Below, in pieces: positions 1 through 10,000 of a stretch of 64,000 nt of DNA; position 1 is the first letter of the stretch, and the number at the start of each line of letters is the position of its first letter. The position numbers and the translations under genes were made by a program. The DNA is from Saccharopolyspora rhizosphaerae (GTDB lineage Bacteria > Actinomycetota > Actinomycetes > Mycobacteriales > Pseudonocardiaceae). The notes beneath the pieces are model-generated. The model ran no database searches. It saw only the letters and a list, made by a program, of their open reading frames with translations, and had not been told where the DNA came from. The DNA is taken from contig NZ_RSAA01000010.1 in assembly GCF_003931915.1 (NCBI RefSeq), positions 1 to 64,000 on the forward strand, written 5' to 3'.

Positions 1-197
1 ACGTCGCCAAGGAAATCGGCCCCATCGCCAAACCCCGCCAGATCATGGTCGTGCCCGAACTGCCCAAGACCCGCTCCGGCAAGATCATGCGACGACTCCT
101 GCGCGACGTCGCCGAAAACCGCGAAGTCGGCGACGTCAGCACCCTCGCCGACTCCTCGGTCATGGACCTCATCTCCAAGAACATGAACGCCGACTGA
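1..197 (+). CDS. acs: Acetyl-CoA synthetase, C-terminal end (partial)
   Basis: The last 64 codons of an AMP-forming acetyl-CoA synthetase, read from base 3 to the TGA at 195-197; the rest lies upstream of the window. The fragment carries the family's C-terminal motif [19 protein letters not shown]. Its lysine (SGK) is the catalytic A10 lysine, which protein acetyltransferases regulate by acetylation in other bacteria. The enzyme makes acetyl-CoA from acetate, ATP and CoA in the cytoplasm. A strong hairpin follows the stop codon. Identity to Acs rather than a close propionyl-CoA synthetase rests only on this tail. Confidence 0.85.
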   Translation, partial: VAKEIGPIAKPRQIMVVPELPKTRSGKIMRRLLRDVAENREVGDVSTLADSSVMDLISKNMNAD

Positions 198-209
198 CCC
201 CGCCACAGG

Positions 210-249
210 ACCGGTGGCCGGGCGGAGAAGCCCACCCGGCCACCGGTTT
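210..249 (+). terminator. Hairpin terminator after acs
   Basis: A perfect 13-bp stem (ACCGGTGGCCGGG at 210-222 and its complement at 235-247) with a 12-nt loop, followed by TTT. It lies 12 bases past the acs stop codon and fits an intrinsic terminator with a short U tract. Confidence 0.75.
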
Positions 250-320
250 CCCGTCTCCCAGACCTGTTCGGGCGACCGCGGCGGGAGCCCTGTTCCGGCC
301 TCCCGCGCCGCACAGACCCT

Positions 321-342
321 TCGAACTTCGCGAGAAGTTCGA
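321..342. repeat. Dispersed palindromic repeat copy (GAACTTC-GCGA-GAAGTTC)
   Basis: A perfect inverted repeat: TCGAACTTC at 321-329 and GAAGTTCGA at 334-342, with a 4-base centre. Near-identical palindromes occur at 37145-37166 and 51716-51735 and in degenerate form in the tandem block at 36.5-37.4 kb. The rest of 250-577 shows no convincing gene on either strand. Confidence 0.7.
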
Positions 343-577
343 CGCCCAAGGCTCCTCGCGAGAACAGCCCGGCATTCGAACGTGGGGGCTCGGTCAGGCA
401 CACCGCCGCAGGTCCTGAGCGGCTCGGTGGCGAGTGCTCCGTGACGCCGCGTGGAGGACGAGTCTCGAGGAGCTGGGCGCGGAGTCCACGGAGCCGCTCA
501 GGTCTGCTACCACACCGCGCACCCAGCGGCATCACGGGAACAGCGGTTCCGCCGCTCACTTGGAGCGCCCTCGACCG

Positions 578-1456
578 TCAGCGCGCGACTACGACTGGGC
601 AAGGAGCGTTCTGCAGGAGTTGTTGGCTGGTGGAGCCGAGCAGCAGGCCGGTGAAGCCGCCGCGTCCTCGGGCGCCGACCACCACGAGTTGCGCGACCTG
701 GGCGTGCTGCAGCAGTGCTTTCGCGGGCTTGTCGTGGGAGACGTAGCGCTCGACCTCGACGTCCGGGTACTTCTCGCTCCAGCCCGCCAACCGCTCGGCC
801 AGCCAGCGCTCCTGGTCGGTCTGGACGGTGTCCCAGCCCTGTCCGTCGGCCCACCACTGCGCGTCGGTGTCGAGGGAGTTCCACGTGTGCACCGCTCGCA
901 GCACCACGCCGCGCGACGCGGCGCTCTCGAACGCGGTCGTCAGCGCCGATTCGTTGCCGGTGGGGCTGTCGACGCCGACCACGACCGGTGCGTCCGGCAG
1001 CGCGGTGTCCGGTCCGCGGACCATCGCGACCGGGCAGTGGCCGTGCGCGCTGAGCGCCACCGCCACCGACCCGGCCACCAGCCCGGTGAACCCGCCCAGT
1101 CCGCGGCTGCCCACCACCATCAGCTGCGCTTCCTGCGACAGGCGGATCAGCACCGAGCTCGCCGGACCCACGTGGAGCTCGGTCACCACGTCGAGCCCCT
1201 CCACCTCCACGCGCGCGTTGTCGGCCGCCCGGTGCAACCACTCCTTGCCCTGCTGCTGCGCGGCTTTGACGTAGGGCTCGGGCAACGGGTAGCCAGGCAG
1301 GTCGGGGATGTAGACCAGCGAGAGGACGTCGGCGTAGGCGATCCGCAGCCGCGCGTTCCTGCGGTGGGCCTCGGCGGCGGCCCACCGCACCGCGTGCACC
1401 GCGGACGCTGAGCCGTCGATGCCCACGATGACCGGCTTGACGCTCGAATCGCTCAT
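578..1456 (-). CDS. Universal stress protein, tandem Usp domains
   Basis: A 292-residue protein made of two UspA domains. The first (about residues 8-150) ends in the nucleotide-binding signature VVGSRGLGGFTGLVAGSVA. The second (about 158-292) ends in VVGARGRGGFTGLLLGSTS. Both fit the ATP-binding G-x2-G-x9-G-(S/T) pattern known from the mycobacterial Rv2623 type. The ATG at 1456 is preferred over an in-frame GTG at 1462 because GGGAG sits 5 bases before the ATG. It lies 31 bases downstream of the nitroreductase gene on the same strand, so the two are probably co-transcribed. In mycobacteria both families belong to the dormancy (DosR) response; that role here is inference. Confidence 0.9.
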   Translation of the reverse strand: MSDSSVKPVIVGIDGSASAVHAVRWAAAEAHRRNARLRIAYADVLSLVYIPDLPGYPLPEPYVKAAQQQGKEWLHRAADNARVEVEGLDVVTELHVGPASSVLIRLSQEAQLMVVGSRGLGGFTGLVAGSVAVALSAHGHCPVAMVRGPDTALPDAPVVVGVDSPTGNESALTTAFESAASRGVVLRAVHTWNSLDTDAQWWADGQGWDTVQTDQERWLAERLAGWSEKYPDVEVERYVSHDKPAKALLQHAQVAQLVVVGARGRGGFTGLLLGSTSQQLLQNAPCPVVVAR

Positions 1457-1487
1457 CTGCACTCCCGAGTGGCGGTGGGCGCTGCCC

Positions 1488-2489
1488 TCATGCCCGGTGG
1501 TCGGTGACGATCTCCTCCGCGGGGCGGCGGCCGCTGCGCGAGCCGGGGTCCGCCGGGTGGCCGAAGCGCATCAGCACCTGCACGACCCCGGTCAGGTCGA
1601 GTTGTTGCGAGAGCCCGCTGCGCACTTCGCCGAGGTGCAGGAACTGGGTGGTCACGGAAGCGCCGAGACCGCGGTGCGTGGCTTCCAGCCACGCGTGCTC
1701 CAAGGCGGAACCGACGTCGAGGTGCGCGCGGGGCTCGTCGTCCTCCGTGCTCAGCACCAGGACCGATTCCTCTTCGATGCGGGTGGCCAGCCACGCTTCG
1801 TCCGGCACGTGCGTGGAGCCGCTGACCAGACCGACCGCACCGATCCCCCGCGCGCCCAGCGCGTCGGAGGGAACCCCCCGTGTGTCGGCTTCGCCGTGCT
1901 TGACGATCCAGCCCGCGAGCTCCCGCTGGTAGGACTCGTCGGCGCGCTGGACGCGGGCGGCGTAGGTCAGCAGGCGCGCCAGCTCGAGCGCTTCCTCGCC
2001 GCCGGTGACCCACCGCCCCTGGACCGAGGGCACGGTCTGCGCCGCGGCCCGCACCGCCTCCACGTCGGCGCTGTCGACCGGACGGGCGTCGAAGGGCCGG
2101 CGGTGGCTGGTGCGCAGCGGGATCGCCTCGAAGCGGCCGTGTTCCGCGTCGGTCGGCGGTTGTCGGCCGCTCCCGGTCACGGACACGAGCGGAGCCTCGG
2201 AGCCGCTGAACGAGACCTCGGCCCGCCACCCGAGCTCGCGCACCGCGAGGACGAGGTTGGTCAGGGCGGCGCCGCAGGAGATCTTGCGGTCCCTGCCCTC
2301 GGGGTCGTGCCGGGACGGGTCGTCCTCGACCTGCTCGTGCAACTCCGCCACCCGGTCGTGGACCGACAGCGACCACGGCTGCGTGTTGTGCACCGAGGGC
2401 GCCCGGTTGACCGCCCGAGCGAGGGTCGCGGTCTCCTCGCGCGACCACGGTCCGTCGTGAACGCGCTCGGAGTGCTCGGTATCCACCAT
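1488..2489 (-). CDS. Acg-family nitroreductase-like protein
   Basis: A 333-residue protein of the Acg (Rv2032-like) group of nitroreductase-fold proteins. Visible family features are the N-terminal NRAPSVHNTQPW motif (about residue 30) and LRTSHRRPFDARPVD mid-protein, plus a C-terminal segment ending near RFGHPADPGSRSGRRP. Members bind FMN but often lack measurable nitroreductase activity. The ATG at 2489 is chosen; a GGGAGG stretch lies 12 bases upstream, rather far. It is first of a two-gene unit with the universal stress protein. A redox or stress role is inferred from family and pairing. Confidence 0.88.
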   Translation of the reverse strand: MVDTEHSERVHDGPWSREETATLARAVNRAPSVHNTQPWSLSVHDRVAELHEQVEDDPSRHDPEGRDRKISCGAALTNLVLAVRELGWRAEVSFSGSEAPLVSVTGSGRQPPTDAEHGRFEAIPLRTSHRRPFDARPVDSADVEAVRAAAQTVPSVQGRWVTGGEEALELARLLTYAARVQRADESYQRELAGWIVKHGEADTRGVPSDALGARGIGAVGLVSGSTHVPDEAWLATRIEEESVLVLSTEDDEPRAHLDVGSALEHAWLEATHRGLGASVTTQFLHLGEVRSGLSQQLDLTGVVQVLMRFGHPADPGSRSGRRPAEEIVTDHRA

Positions 2490-2613
2490 GCGTTCGCACA
2501 ACCTCCCGCCGGTTGCCTCGGCAGGCCGGACCACGAGGCGGCCTCGGCTTCAGTGTCGTCCGCGACGACGGGCTTCGCAGGTCGCTCCCGGCACGGCGGC
2601 AGCGGTCCGAGGC

Positions 2614-3381
2614 TCACACCGCGTCGTTCACCCGGGCGTTCCAGGCGGCGAAGCCGGCGCGTTCGGCGTCGGCGGCCGAGCGGAACCACACCCCGGCCTT
2701 GGTGCGCTCGTAGTACGGGGACTGCATCGTGTGGTACCGCTTCGAGCGGGTGTTGCCCTTGACCCGGTAGGCGCTGTGGGGCGAGCGGCCGTCGGACTTC
2801 GCCCGCACCGCACCCGGGTACGGGCCGGACTCCGGCCCCCGCGCACCGGTGCCCGACACGACCTCGACGACCTCGTCGCGAGTCTTCTGCGCGGGGATGC
2901 TCTCGATGACCTGCAGCTCGTTGAGGTCCACCCGGTGCGCACCGACCGGCTCGGCTCCGACCTCGCTGGAGATCAGCACCGTGACGCCGATGCTGCTCCC
3001 GATCTCGCTCGAGGAGGCGAAGGACGGTTCCTCCCCGCCGGAACGCACCGCGCGCGGACGGGGACGGCTCGTCATCGCGCGCGGCTGGGGCCGCGACACC
3101 TCCGAGCGCTCCGGAGCCCGCTCGATCGCTTCCGGCTCGCGCACGGCGGGGAAGACCATCTGCCCTCCCCGGCGCAGCGGGCGGGACAGGAACATCGAGT
3201 TGGCCAGCGATCCGGTCATGAAGCACAGCAGGATCAGCACGAACGCCCACGCCACGGGAGCGGGGCCGTCCCCGAGCGGCGAGATGAACGCGAACGCGGC
3301 GGCGACCACCACCGCGGCCGCGAACCACACGCCCCATTGACGCAAGCAGATGGACGGTGCCCGGTGTCTTGACTTCGGCAC
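2614..3381 (-). CDS. Membrane-anchored sunset-domain protein
   Basis: A 255-residue protein starting at GTG 3381, with AGGAG 6 bases upstream. Two hydrophobic segments (about residues 16-36 and 42-60) are followed by a basic, proline-rich linker. The C-terminus (about 190-250) carries the sunset-type signature, with KGNTRSKRYHTMQSPYYE, then TKAGVWFRS and AERAGF. That small domain is widespread in actinobacteria and has no established biochemical function. The predicted topology is two transmembrane helices with the domain in the cytoplasm. No clear operon partner is seen. Confidence 0.8.
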   Translation of the reverse strand: MPKSRHRAPSICLRQWGVWFAAAVVVAAAFAFISPLGDGPAPVAWAFVLILLCFMTGSLANSMFLSRPLRRGGQMVFPAVREPEAIERAPERSEVSRPQPRAMTSRPRPRAVRSGGEEPSFASSSEIGSSIGVTVLISSEVGAEPVGAHRVDLNELQVIESIPAQKTRDEVVEVVSGTGARGPESGPYPGAVRAKSDGRSPHSAYRVKGNTRSKRYHTMQSPYYERTKAGVWFRSAADAERAGFAAWNARVNDAV

Positions 3382-3591
3382 GAAACACTCCTAGAGGCTC
3401 TGAAGAGTGAAATGATCGGCTGCGGATCGTTGTAACGAGGGTGGTCGCGCACAGCCACCGGAGATCACCAATCCGCATGGTGATCACCGAGCAATTCACC
3501 CGGCCGTGGCACCACCAGGACATGAAGACTTCACGGATCGGTCAACCGCAGGGTCTCGAGAGCGTTCCCCGAGCGGCCGAGCCTGAGCCGC

Positions 3592-4879
3592 ATGATCTCG
3601 TCACCCCGACGCGCGCGCCGGTCACCCGCTCTCGCGGCTGGGCTCGCGCTCGCGACCGTCCTCCCCTTCCTCCCGGCCCCGGACGCTCACGCGCAGCACG
3701 TCCCACTCCCGCTCGGCGACCGCGACCTGGCGGAAACGCGTCGACGCGAACGCTGGCCGAGGGCGTGGAGCTGACCCGCGTCGTCCGCGGGAGCGAACCC
3801 GCCCCGCCGGACCAGATCACCACCACGCCCCGCGGCCCGTGGGTGGTCACCACGCTCACGATCGACCTCGACCGGGCACGCGGGCACCTGGAAGCGACCT
3901 ACGGCCCGCACCTGGCTCCGGTGGAGAGGACGACCGACCTGGTCCGCTCCGCGGGTGCTCTGGCCGGGGTCAACGCGTCCTTCTTCGCGCACTCCGCGAG
4001 CCCCGAGCACCCCGGGGACCCGGTCGGCCTGGGCCTCTACGACGGCGCGCTGCTCAGCGAGCCGACCACGGACCGCGCGGAGGCGGACCTGGTCGTCGAC
4101 AGTCGCAGCGATCGGGTCCTCATCGGCCGGACCGCCTGGTCCGGCGCGGTGCGCAACCGCCAGAGCGACGACACCCTGCCGCTCGACCACCTCGACCACC
4201 CGCCGGTGGTCCCACCCGCCTGCGCCGAGCTGCCCGACCAGACGCAGTGCGACCACCCCGGAGACGTCGTCCTGTTCCACCCCGAGTTCGGCCCCACCCC
4301 GAGCGGGCACGGCACGGAGGTCGTCCTGGACCAGCGCGGTTGCGTCGTGCGCACCTCCGCGACGCGCCGCACGACGCTCGAGCCCCACCAGACGTCGTTG
4401 CAGGCCACCGGGCGAGACGCGGCAGCTCTGCTGTCCACCACCGAGAACGGTTGCCTCGACCGGATCTCCACGCTCACCGACGACGACGGCGACCGGATCC
4501 TCGTGCGCCCGGGCGTGTTCGGCGTCAACGGCCGGTACCGGTTGGTGGCCGATGGCGAGGTCGTGGTGCCGCCGGGTTCGGGCGACTTCTTCGCGCGCAA
4601 CCCGCGCACGATCGCCGGCACCACGGCCGAAGGCAGGATCGTCCTAGCCACAGTGGACGGTCGACGCCCCACCAGCGTCGGCACGACGCTGGACGAAACC
4701 GCCGCCCTCGCCGCGGCATTGGGGCCTGACGGACGCGGTCAACCTCGACGGCGGTCGGCTCCACGACCGCATCGGTCGGCGGCCGCCTCGCCAACCAGCC
4801 CAGCGGCGAGGAAGAACGAGCCGTCGGCGACGCACTCGTCTACGTCGAGGATGAGAAGCCCGCTCCCACCCCGCGCTGA
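3592..4879 (+). pseudogene. Phosphodiester glycosidase (NAGPA-domain) gene, frameshifted
   Basis: A broken gene for a secreted phosphodiester glycosidase (NAGPA/DUF2233 family). A signal peptide starts at ATG 3592 (MISSPRRARRSPALAAGLAL... ending near AHAQ), and its frame continues to LGDRDLAET. The body then continues in another frame from about 3740 (RTLAEGVELTRVVRG ... GVNASFFAH ... GRIVLATVDGRRP). A second break near 4724 brings in TDAVNLDGG. A third near 4753 brings in GSTTASVGGRLANQPSG and the terminal VGDALVYVE, ending at TGA 4879. NLDGGGSTT is the most conserved motif of the family and is split by the last break. Three independent breaks favour a real pseudogene over one sequencing error. 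Confidence 0.8.
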
Positions 4880-4957
4880 GACGCACCCCACGTCCTCGGC
4901 AGGCCCCCCGAGGACGTCGCCCTGCTCCTGCGCGGCGCGGACGTGACCGGGGCCCTT

Positions 4958-4979
4958 AATTCAGTCGTTTGACTTAATT
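4958..4979. promoter_or_regulatory. Operator-like inverted repeat upstream of SDR-P450
   Basis: An inverted repeat with arms AATTcAGTC (4958-4966) and GACTtAATT (4971-4979) around GTTT. Only one position per arm is unpaired. TTAATTC also occurs as a direct repeat at 4956-4962 and 4974-4980. This AT-rich island in a very GC-rich sequence overlaps the -35 box of the SDR promoter, as expected for a repressor site. Confidence 0.6.
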
Positions 4980-4997
4980 CGTGGGTCTCCATAACCT
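4969..4997 (+). promoter_or_regulatory. Promoter of SDR-P450 operon, leaderless
   Basis: TTGACT (4969-4974), a 17-base spacer and TAACCT (4992-4997) form a good sigma-70-type promoter. The ATG of the SDR gene lies 7 bases after the -10 box and there is no ribosome-binding site, so transcription probably starts at the A of the ATG. Confidence 0.65.
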
Positions 4998-5004
4998 GCG
5001 CACG

Positions 5005-5808
5005 ATGGGAAACGAACTCGAAGGCAAGATCGCCGTCGTCACCGGTGGAGCCGCCGGGCTCGGCCTGGCCATGGTGGAGAGGTTCCAGGCCGAAGGCGCC
5101 AAGGTGGTCGTGGCGGACATCGACCGCGCCAAGGGGGCGGCCCTCGCGGAGCAGCTGGGTCCGGACGTGCTGTTCGTCGAGACCGACGTGTCGAAGAGCT
5201 CTCAGGTCGAAGCACTGGTCGCGACCACGGTGGAGCGCTTCGGCGGGCTGCACGTGATGGTGAACAACGCGGGCATCCCGACCGCGATGACCATGCGGTT
5301 CCTCGACGACGACCTCGCGGACTTCCAGCGCGTCATCGACGTGGACCTGCTCGGGGTCATGCTCGGCACGCAACACGCCGGCAGGCACATGGCCGCCCAC
5401 GGCGGCGGAGCGATCATCAACATCACCTCGATCGGCGGCATCCACGCCGGCTGCGCCGAGTGGAGCTACCGCGCCGCCAAGGCTGGTGTCGCCCACTTCT
5501 CCAAGTGCGTGGCCATCGACCTGGCGCGCGAGGACATCCGGGTCAACTGCATCGCGCCGGGCGCGGTCGTCTCCGACATCCTCTCCACCGCGACCGCCCA
5601 GCTCGAGCCCGGTACGGCCGAGAAGCTGCGCGACATCATGAGGTCCATCCGCCCGCTGGACCGGCAGGGCACTCCTGAGGACATCGCCGAAGCCGCTCTC
5701 TACTTCGCCGGCGAACGCTCCCGGTACGTCACCGGAACCGTGCTGCCGGTCGACGGCGGCATGACCGCCGGACACCCGAACAACCCGCTCGCCGACGCGC
5801 ACGGCTGA
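5005..5808 (+). CDS. SDR-family NAD(P)-dependent oxidoreductase
   Basis: A 267-residue classical short-chain dehydrogenase. It shows TGGAAGLG (cofactor glycine motif, about residues 14-21), NNAG (about 89), a serine in ITSIGG, the YRAAK catalytic Tyr/Lys pair (about 156-160), and a C-terminal YVTGTVLPVDGG. An acidic residue after the second strand (VADID) suggests NAD(H). The ATG at 5005 is chosen because a promoter ends 7 bases upstream; a GTG at 4981 would lie inside that promoter. A P450 gene follows 23 bases downstream, so the pair probably acts on one substrate, the P450 hydroxylating and the SDR oxidising an alcohol. The substrate cannot be read from the sequence. Confidence 0.92.
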   Translation: MGNELEGKIAVVTGGAAGLGLAMVERFQAEGAKVVVADIDRAKGAALAEQLGPDVLFVETDVSKSSQVEALVATTVERFGGLHVMVNNAGIPTAMTMRFLDDDLADFQRVIDVDLLGVMLGTQHAGRHMAAHGGGAIINITSIGGIHAGCAEWSYRAAKAGVAHFSKCVAIDLAREDIRVNCIAPGAVVSDILSTATAQLEPGTAEKLRDIMRSIRPLDRQGTPEDIAEAALYFAGERSRYVTGTVLPVDGGMTAGHPNNPLADAHG

Positions 5809-5831
5809 ACCGACCCACCACGAGGAGCACC

Positions 5832-7031
5832 ATGTCCGAATACCCGATGCAGCGCGCGTCCGGCTGCCCCCTCAGCCCCCCGCCGCCGCTGCGCGCACTC
5901 GCGGCCGAGAAACCGCTGCACCGCCTCGAGATCTGGGACGGCAGCGCGCCCTGGGTGGTGACCGGGCACGCCGAACAACGGGCTCTGCTGAGCGATCCGC
6001 GGGTCAGCGTGAACGAACACCTGCCCGGCTTCCCGCACTTCAGCTCGTCGATGGCCGACACCCTCGACCAGCGGCCGAAGATGGTGTTCAACCTCGACGG
6101 CGACGAGCACTCGCGGTTCCGCCGGATCATGACCCGAGCGTTCACCGTCAAGCGGATCACCGCACTGCGGCCGCGGATCCAGCAGATCACCGACGAGCTC
6201 ATCGACGCGCTGCTCGCGGGCGAGAAGCCTGCCGACCTGGTGCAGCAGTTGGCGTTGCCGCTGCCCTCGCTGATGATCAGCGAGCTGCTCGGCGTGCCCT
6301 ACCACGACCACGACTTCTTCCAGCGCACCAGCCGCGTCGGGATCAGCCGCAACGCCGACCCCGAGGAGCACGAGAAGGCCAACCGGGCGCTGACCGAGTA
6401 CCTCGTCGGCTTGGTCCGGGCCAAGGCCGACGACCCGGGCGAGGACGTGTGCTCGGACCTGGCCGAGCGGGTCGGCGCCGGGGAGATCACCGAGCTCGAA
6501 GCGGCCTTGATCGGCGTCCAGCTCCTGGTCGCCGGCCACGAGACGAGCGCGAACATGATCGCGCTGGGGACCGCGGTGCTGCTCGACGACCCCGACCAGC
6601 TGGCCGTGGTGCGCGCCGTCGCCGACGACCCGAAGTTGATCGCCGGTGCCACCGAGGAGCTGCTCCGCCACTTGAGCATCCCGCACGTCGGTCAGCGCCG
6701 GATCGCCACCGCCGACATCGACATCGCCGGTGAGACCATCCGCGAGGGCGAGGGCATCATCATCGACCTCCCGCTGGGCAACTGGGACCCGGCGGTGTTC
6801 CCCGAACCCGAGCGCATCCACCTGGGGCGCGACGCCACTCGGCACCAGACCTTCGGGTTCGGCCCGCACAACTGCGTCGGCCAGCAGCTGGCGCGCGCGG
6901 AGCTGCAGACCGTCTACGGCACGCTGTTCCGCCGGATCCCGACGCTCACGCTCGCGGTGCCCTTCGACGAGCTGGACCTCAAGCACGACGCGCTGGCCTT
7001 CGGCGTGCACGAACTGCCGGTCACCTGGTGA
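5832..7031 (+). CDS. Cytochrome P450 monooxygenase
   Basis: A 399-residue soluble bacterial P450. The oxygen-activation motif is AGHETSA, the ExxR motif lies in EELLRH, and the heme loop is FGFGPHNCVGQQLA with the cysteine ligand near residue 346. GAGGAG precedes the ATG. It needs a ferredoxin and reductase, but none is encoded nearby. Length and motifs resemble the CYP105/CYP107-like actinobacterial families, though I cannot assign a family. It is second in an operon with the SDR and behind the same operator. Confidence 0.93.
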   Translation: MSEYPMQRASGCPLSPPPPLRALAAEKPLHRLEIWDGSAPWVVTGHAEQRALLSDPRVSVNEHLPGFPHFSSSMADTLDQRPKMVFNLDGDEHSRFRRIMTRAFTVKRITALRPRIQQITDELIDALLAGEKPADLVQQLALPLPSLMISELLGVPYHDHDFFQRTSRVGISRNADPEEHEKANRALTEYLVGLVRAKADDPGEDVCSDLAERVGAGEITELEAALIGVQLLVAGHETSANMIALGTAVLLDDPDQLAVVRAVADDPKLIAGATEELLRHLSIPHVGQRRIATADIDIAGETIREGEGIIIDLPLGNWDPAVFPEPERIHLGRDATRHQTFGFGPHNCVGQQLARAELQTVYGTLFRRIPTLTLAVPFDELDLKHDALAFGVHELPVTW

Positions 7032-7040
7032 TCACCGGCG

Positions 7041-7073
7041 GAGGGCTCCACGGCACCACGCCCGGGAGCCCTC
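7041..7073. terminator. Bidirectional terminator between P450 and dnaE1
   Basis: A perfect 9-bp stem (GAGGGCTCC at 7041-7049 and GGAGCCCTC at 7065-7073) with a 15-nt loop, lying between the convergent P450 and dnaE1 genes. There is no U tract, as is usual in high-GC actinobacteria. Confidence 0.55.
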
Positions 7074-7099
7074 GGCCCGCCGTCGGCTGACCTGGCCGG

Positions 7100-10000
7100 T
7101 CAGCGGCCCGTGCGCTCGACCGCGATGCCGCGGACCGACTTGAGCTCGGCGACGAGCTCCGTGCAGACGTTGACCGGCCACTGCGGCAGTTCCAGCCGCG
7201 TCTTCCCCAGGTGGACGTGGACGGGCGTGGTGCCCTTGTGCGCGGTCAAGGTCTGCTTGAGCTCGCTGATCACCTCGGCGCTGAGCTTGCGGTGGTCGGC
7301 CCGCAGCACCAGCGGCGGTTCGCTGCCCGGGTCGGTCTCGGCCGCGGTGATGTCGATCGGGACCGCGTCGGAGGCGAACACGCTCACCTCGCCCTCGCGC
7401 TCGTTGACCCGGCCCTTGACCGCCAGCGCGTTGTCCTCGACCAGGCAGTCGGCGAACATCTCGTAGGACTTCGGGAAGAACAGCACCTCGATGCTGGCCT
7501 CGAAGTCCTCCAGCGTCACGATCGCCCAGGGCTGGCCGTTCTTGTTCAGCCGCCGCTGGATGCCGGAGATCATGCCCGCGATCTTGGGCTGCTGCTCCTT
7601 GCCCCCGTGGCCGGTGGTGGGTTCGCGCTCCCCACCGACGAGCTCGGCGATGCTGGTGTCCTGGTAGGGCGCGAGCAGCCGCTCGGCCCCGTCCAGCGGG
7701 TGCGCGGAGACGTAGAGGCCGAGCATCTCGCGCTCGTAGGCCAGCAGTTGCTTGCGCGGCCACTCCTCGTCGGTGAACTGCAGGTGCGTCAGCGGCGAGG
7801 TCTCCTCGCTGGGGCCGTCGTCAGCGCTGCCGAACAGGTCGAACTGGCCCATCGCCTGCTGCCGCTTGAGCCCGATCACCGCGTCGACCGCGGCCTCGTG
7901 GTGGGCGTTGAGCGACATCCGCGTGTGCCCTAGCGAGTCGAAGGCACCCGCCTTGATCAGCGACTCGATGACCCGCTTGTTGCACGCGGTGATCTCGATC
8001 TTGTCGAGGAAGTCGGTGAACGAGGAGAACTTCCCCTTCTCCTCCCGGGAGGCGATGACCGACTCGACCACGTTGGAGCCGACGTTGCGGATCGCGCCCA
8101 TGCCGAAGCGGATCCGTCCCTCCACCGCGGTGTGCTCGGTCGAGGACTCGTTGACGTCCGGCGGCAACACCTGGATGCCCATGCGCCGGCACTCCGAGAG
8201 GTAGACCGCGGTCTTGTCCTTGTTGTTGCTGTTGGCGGTCAGCAGCGCGGCCATGTACTCGGCCGGGTAGTGCGCCTTGAGGTAAGCGGTCCAGTAGGTC
8301 ACCAGGCCGTAGGCGGCGGCGTGGGACTTGTTGAAGGCGTAGCCGGCGAACGGCAGGACGGTCGCCCACAGCTGGTCGATGGCCTCCTTGGAGTAACCGC
8401 GCTCCTTCATCCCGGCCTCGAAGCGGGCGAACTGCTCGTCCATCACCTCCTTCTTCTTCTTGCCCATCGCACGCCGCAAGAGGTCGGCTTGTCCGAGCGT
8501 GTACCCGGCGACCTTCTGCGCGATCGCCATGATCTGCTCCTGGTAGACGATCAGCCCGTAGGTCTCTCCCAGGATGTCCTTGAGCGGCTCGTCGAGCTCC
8601 GGGTGGATCGGCTCCACCGGCTTCTTGCCGTTCTTGCGGTCGGCGTAGTCCAGGTGGGCGTTGACGTCCATCGGACCCGGCCGGTACAGCGCCACGCACG
8701 CGACGATGTCGCCGAACCGCGTCGGCTGCATGCGCTTGAGCAGCGACTGCATGCCGCCACCTTCGAGCTGGAACACGCCCAGGCTCTCGCCCCGCCCCAG
8801 CATCTCGTAGGTCGGGTCGTCGTCGAGCGGGATCTCGAGGGGTTCGACCTCCTCGCCGTGGTTGGCCTTCACCATCCGCACGGTGTCGTCGATCGTGGTC
8901 ATGTTGACCAGGCCCAGGATGTCGATCTTGAGCAGACCGACGTCCTCGCACTGCGGGCCGTCCCAGCCGGTGATGATCTCGCCGTCGTCGCGCTTCCACA
9001 GCGGCAGCACGTCCAGCAGCGGCTCGCGCGAGATGATGTGCGCGCACGCGTGCACGCCGGCGTTGCGGATCAGGCCTTCCAGCCCGCGGGCGGTGTCGAA
9101 GATCTTGCCGATCTGCGGATCGGTCTCGATCAGCGACCGCACCTCGGCGGCCTCCGGGTAGCGCTCGTGCTCGGGGTCGACGATGCCCGACAGCGGGATG
9201 TCCTTGGCCGCGATCGGGGCGGGCAGCGCCTTGGAGAACTGGTCGGCGAGCTGGAAGCCGGCCTGGCCCAGGTGCACCCGAGCGGCGTCCTTGAACGCGG
9301 CCTTGGTCTTGATCGTGCCGTAGGTGATGACCTTGGCGAAGAACTCCTCGCCGTACTTCTCCTTGGCGTACTGGATGACCCGCTCGCGCTGGCGCTCGTC
9401 GAAGTCGATGTCGATGTCGGGCGGCGAGTCGCGCTCGGGGTTGAGGAACCGCTCGAACAGCAACCCGTGCTGGAGCGGGTCGATGTCGATGATGTGCAGC
9501 ACGTACGACAGCAGCGCACCGGCTGCCGAGCCACGGCCCGGACCGACGCGGATGCCGTTGTTCTTGGCCCAGCGGATCATGTCGCCGACGACCAGGAAGT
9601 ACGAGCTGTACCCCTTCTCGGTGATGACCTTGAGCTCCCACTCGAGCTGGTCGCGGTACTCCTGGGTGAACTCGCCGTCCTTGAAGCGGGTCGGGATGAA
9701 CGACTCGACCTCGTCGCGCAGCACCTCGACGTCGGTGCGGCCGACCTCGACCTTGGCCTGCGGCATCCGGTTGTGCGCGGCGAAGGCCTCCTCGTAGCCC
9801 TCGACCATGTCGGTGATCAGCAGCGTGCTGTCGGCCGCGCCCGGGACCTCCTCGTCCCAGTACTCGCGCATCTCCTCGGAGCTCTTGATGTGGTAGCCGT
9901 CGCCGTTGAACTTGAACCGGTCGGTGTCGGCGATCATCGAGCGCGTCTGCAGGCACAGCAGCGCGTCGTGGTGCCCGGCCTGGTCGTTGGTCACGTAGTG

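Noticed and set aside
3455..3500. GGTGATCACC palindrome as an operator
   Set aside because: It is short, partly explained by base composition, and upstream only of a pseudogene.
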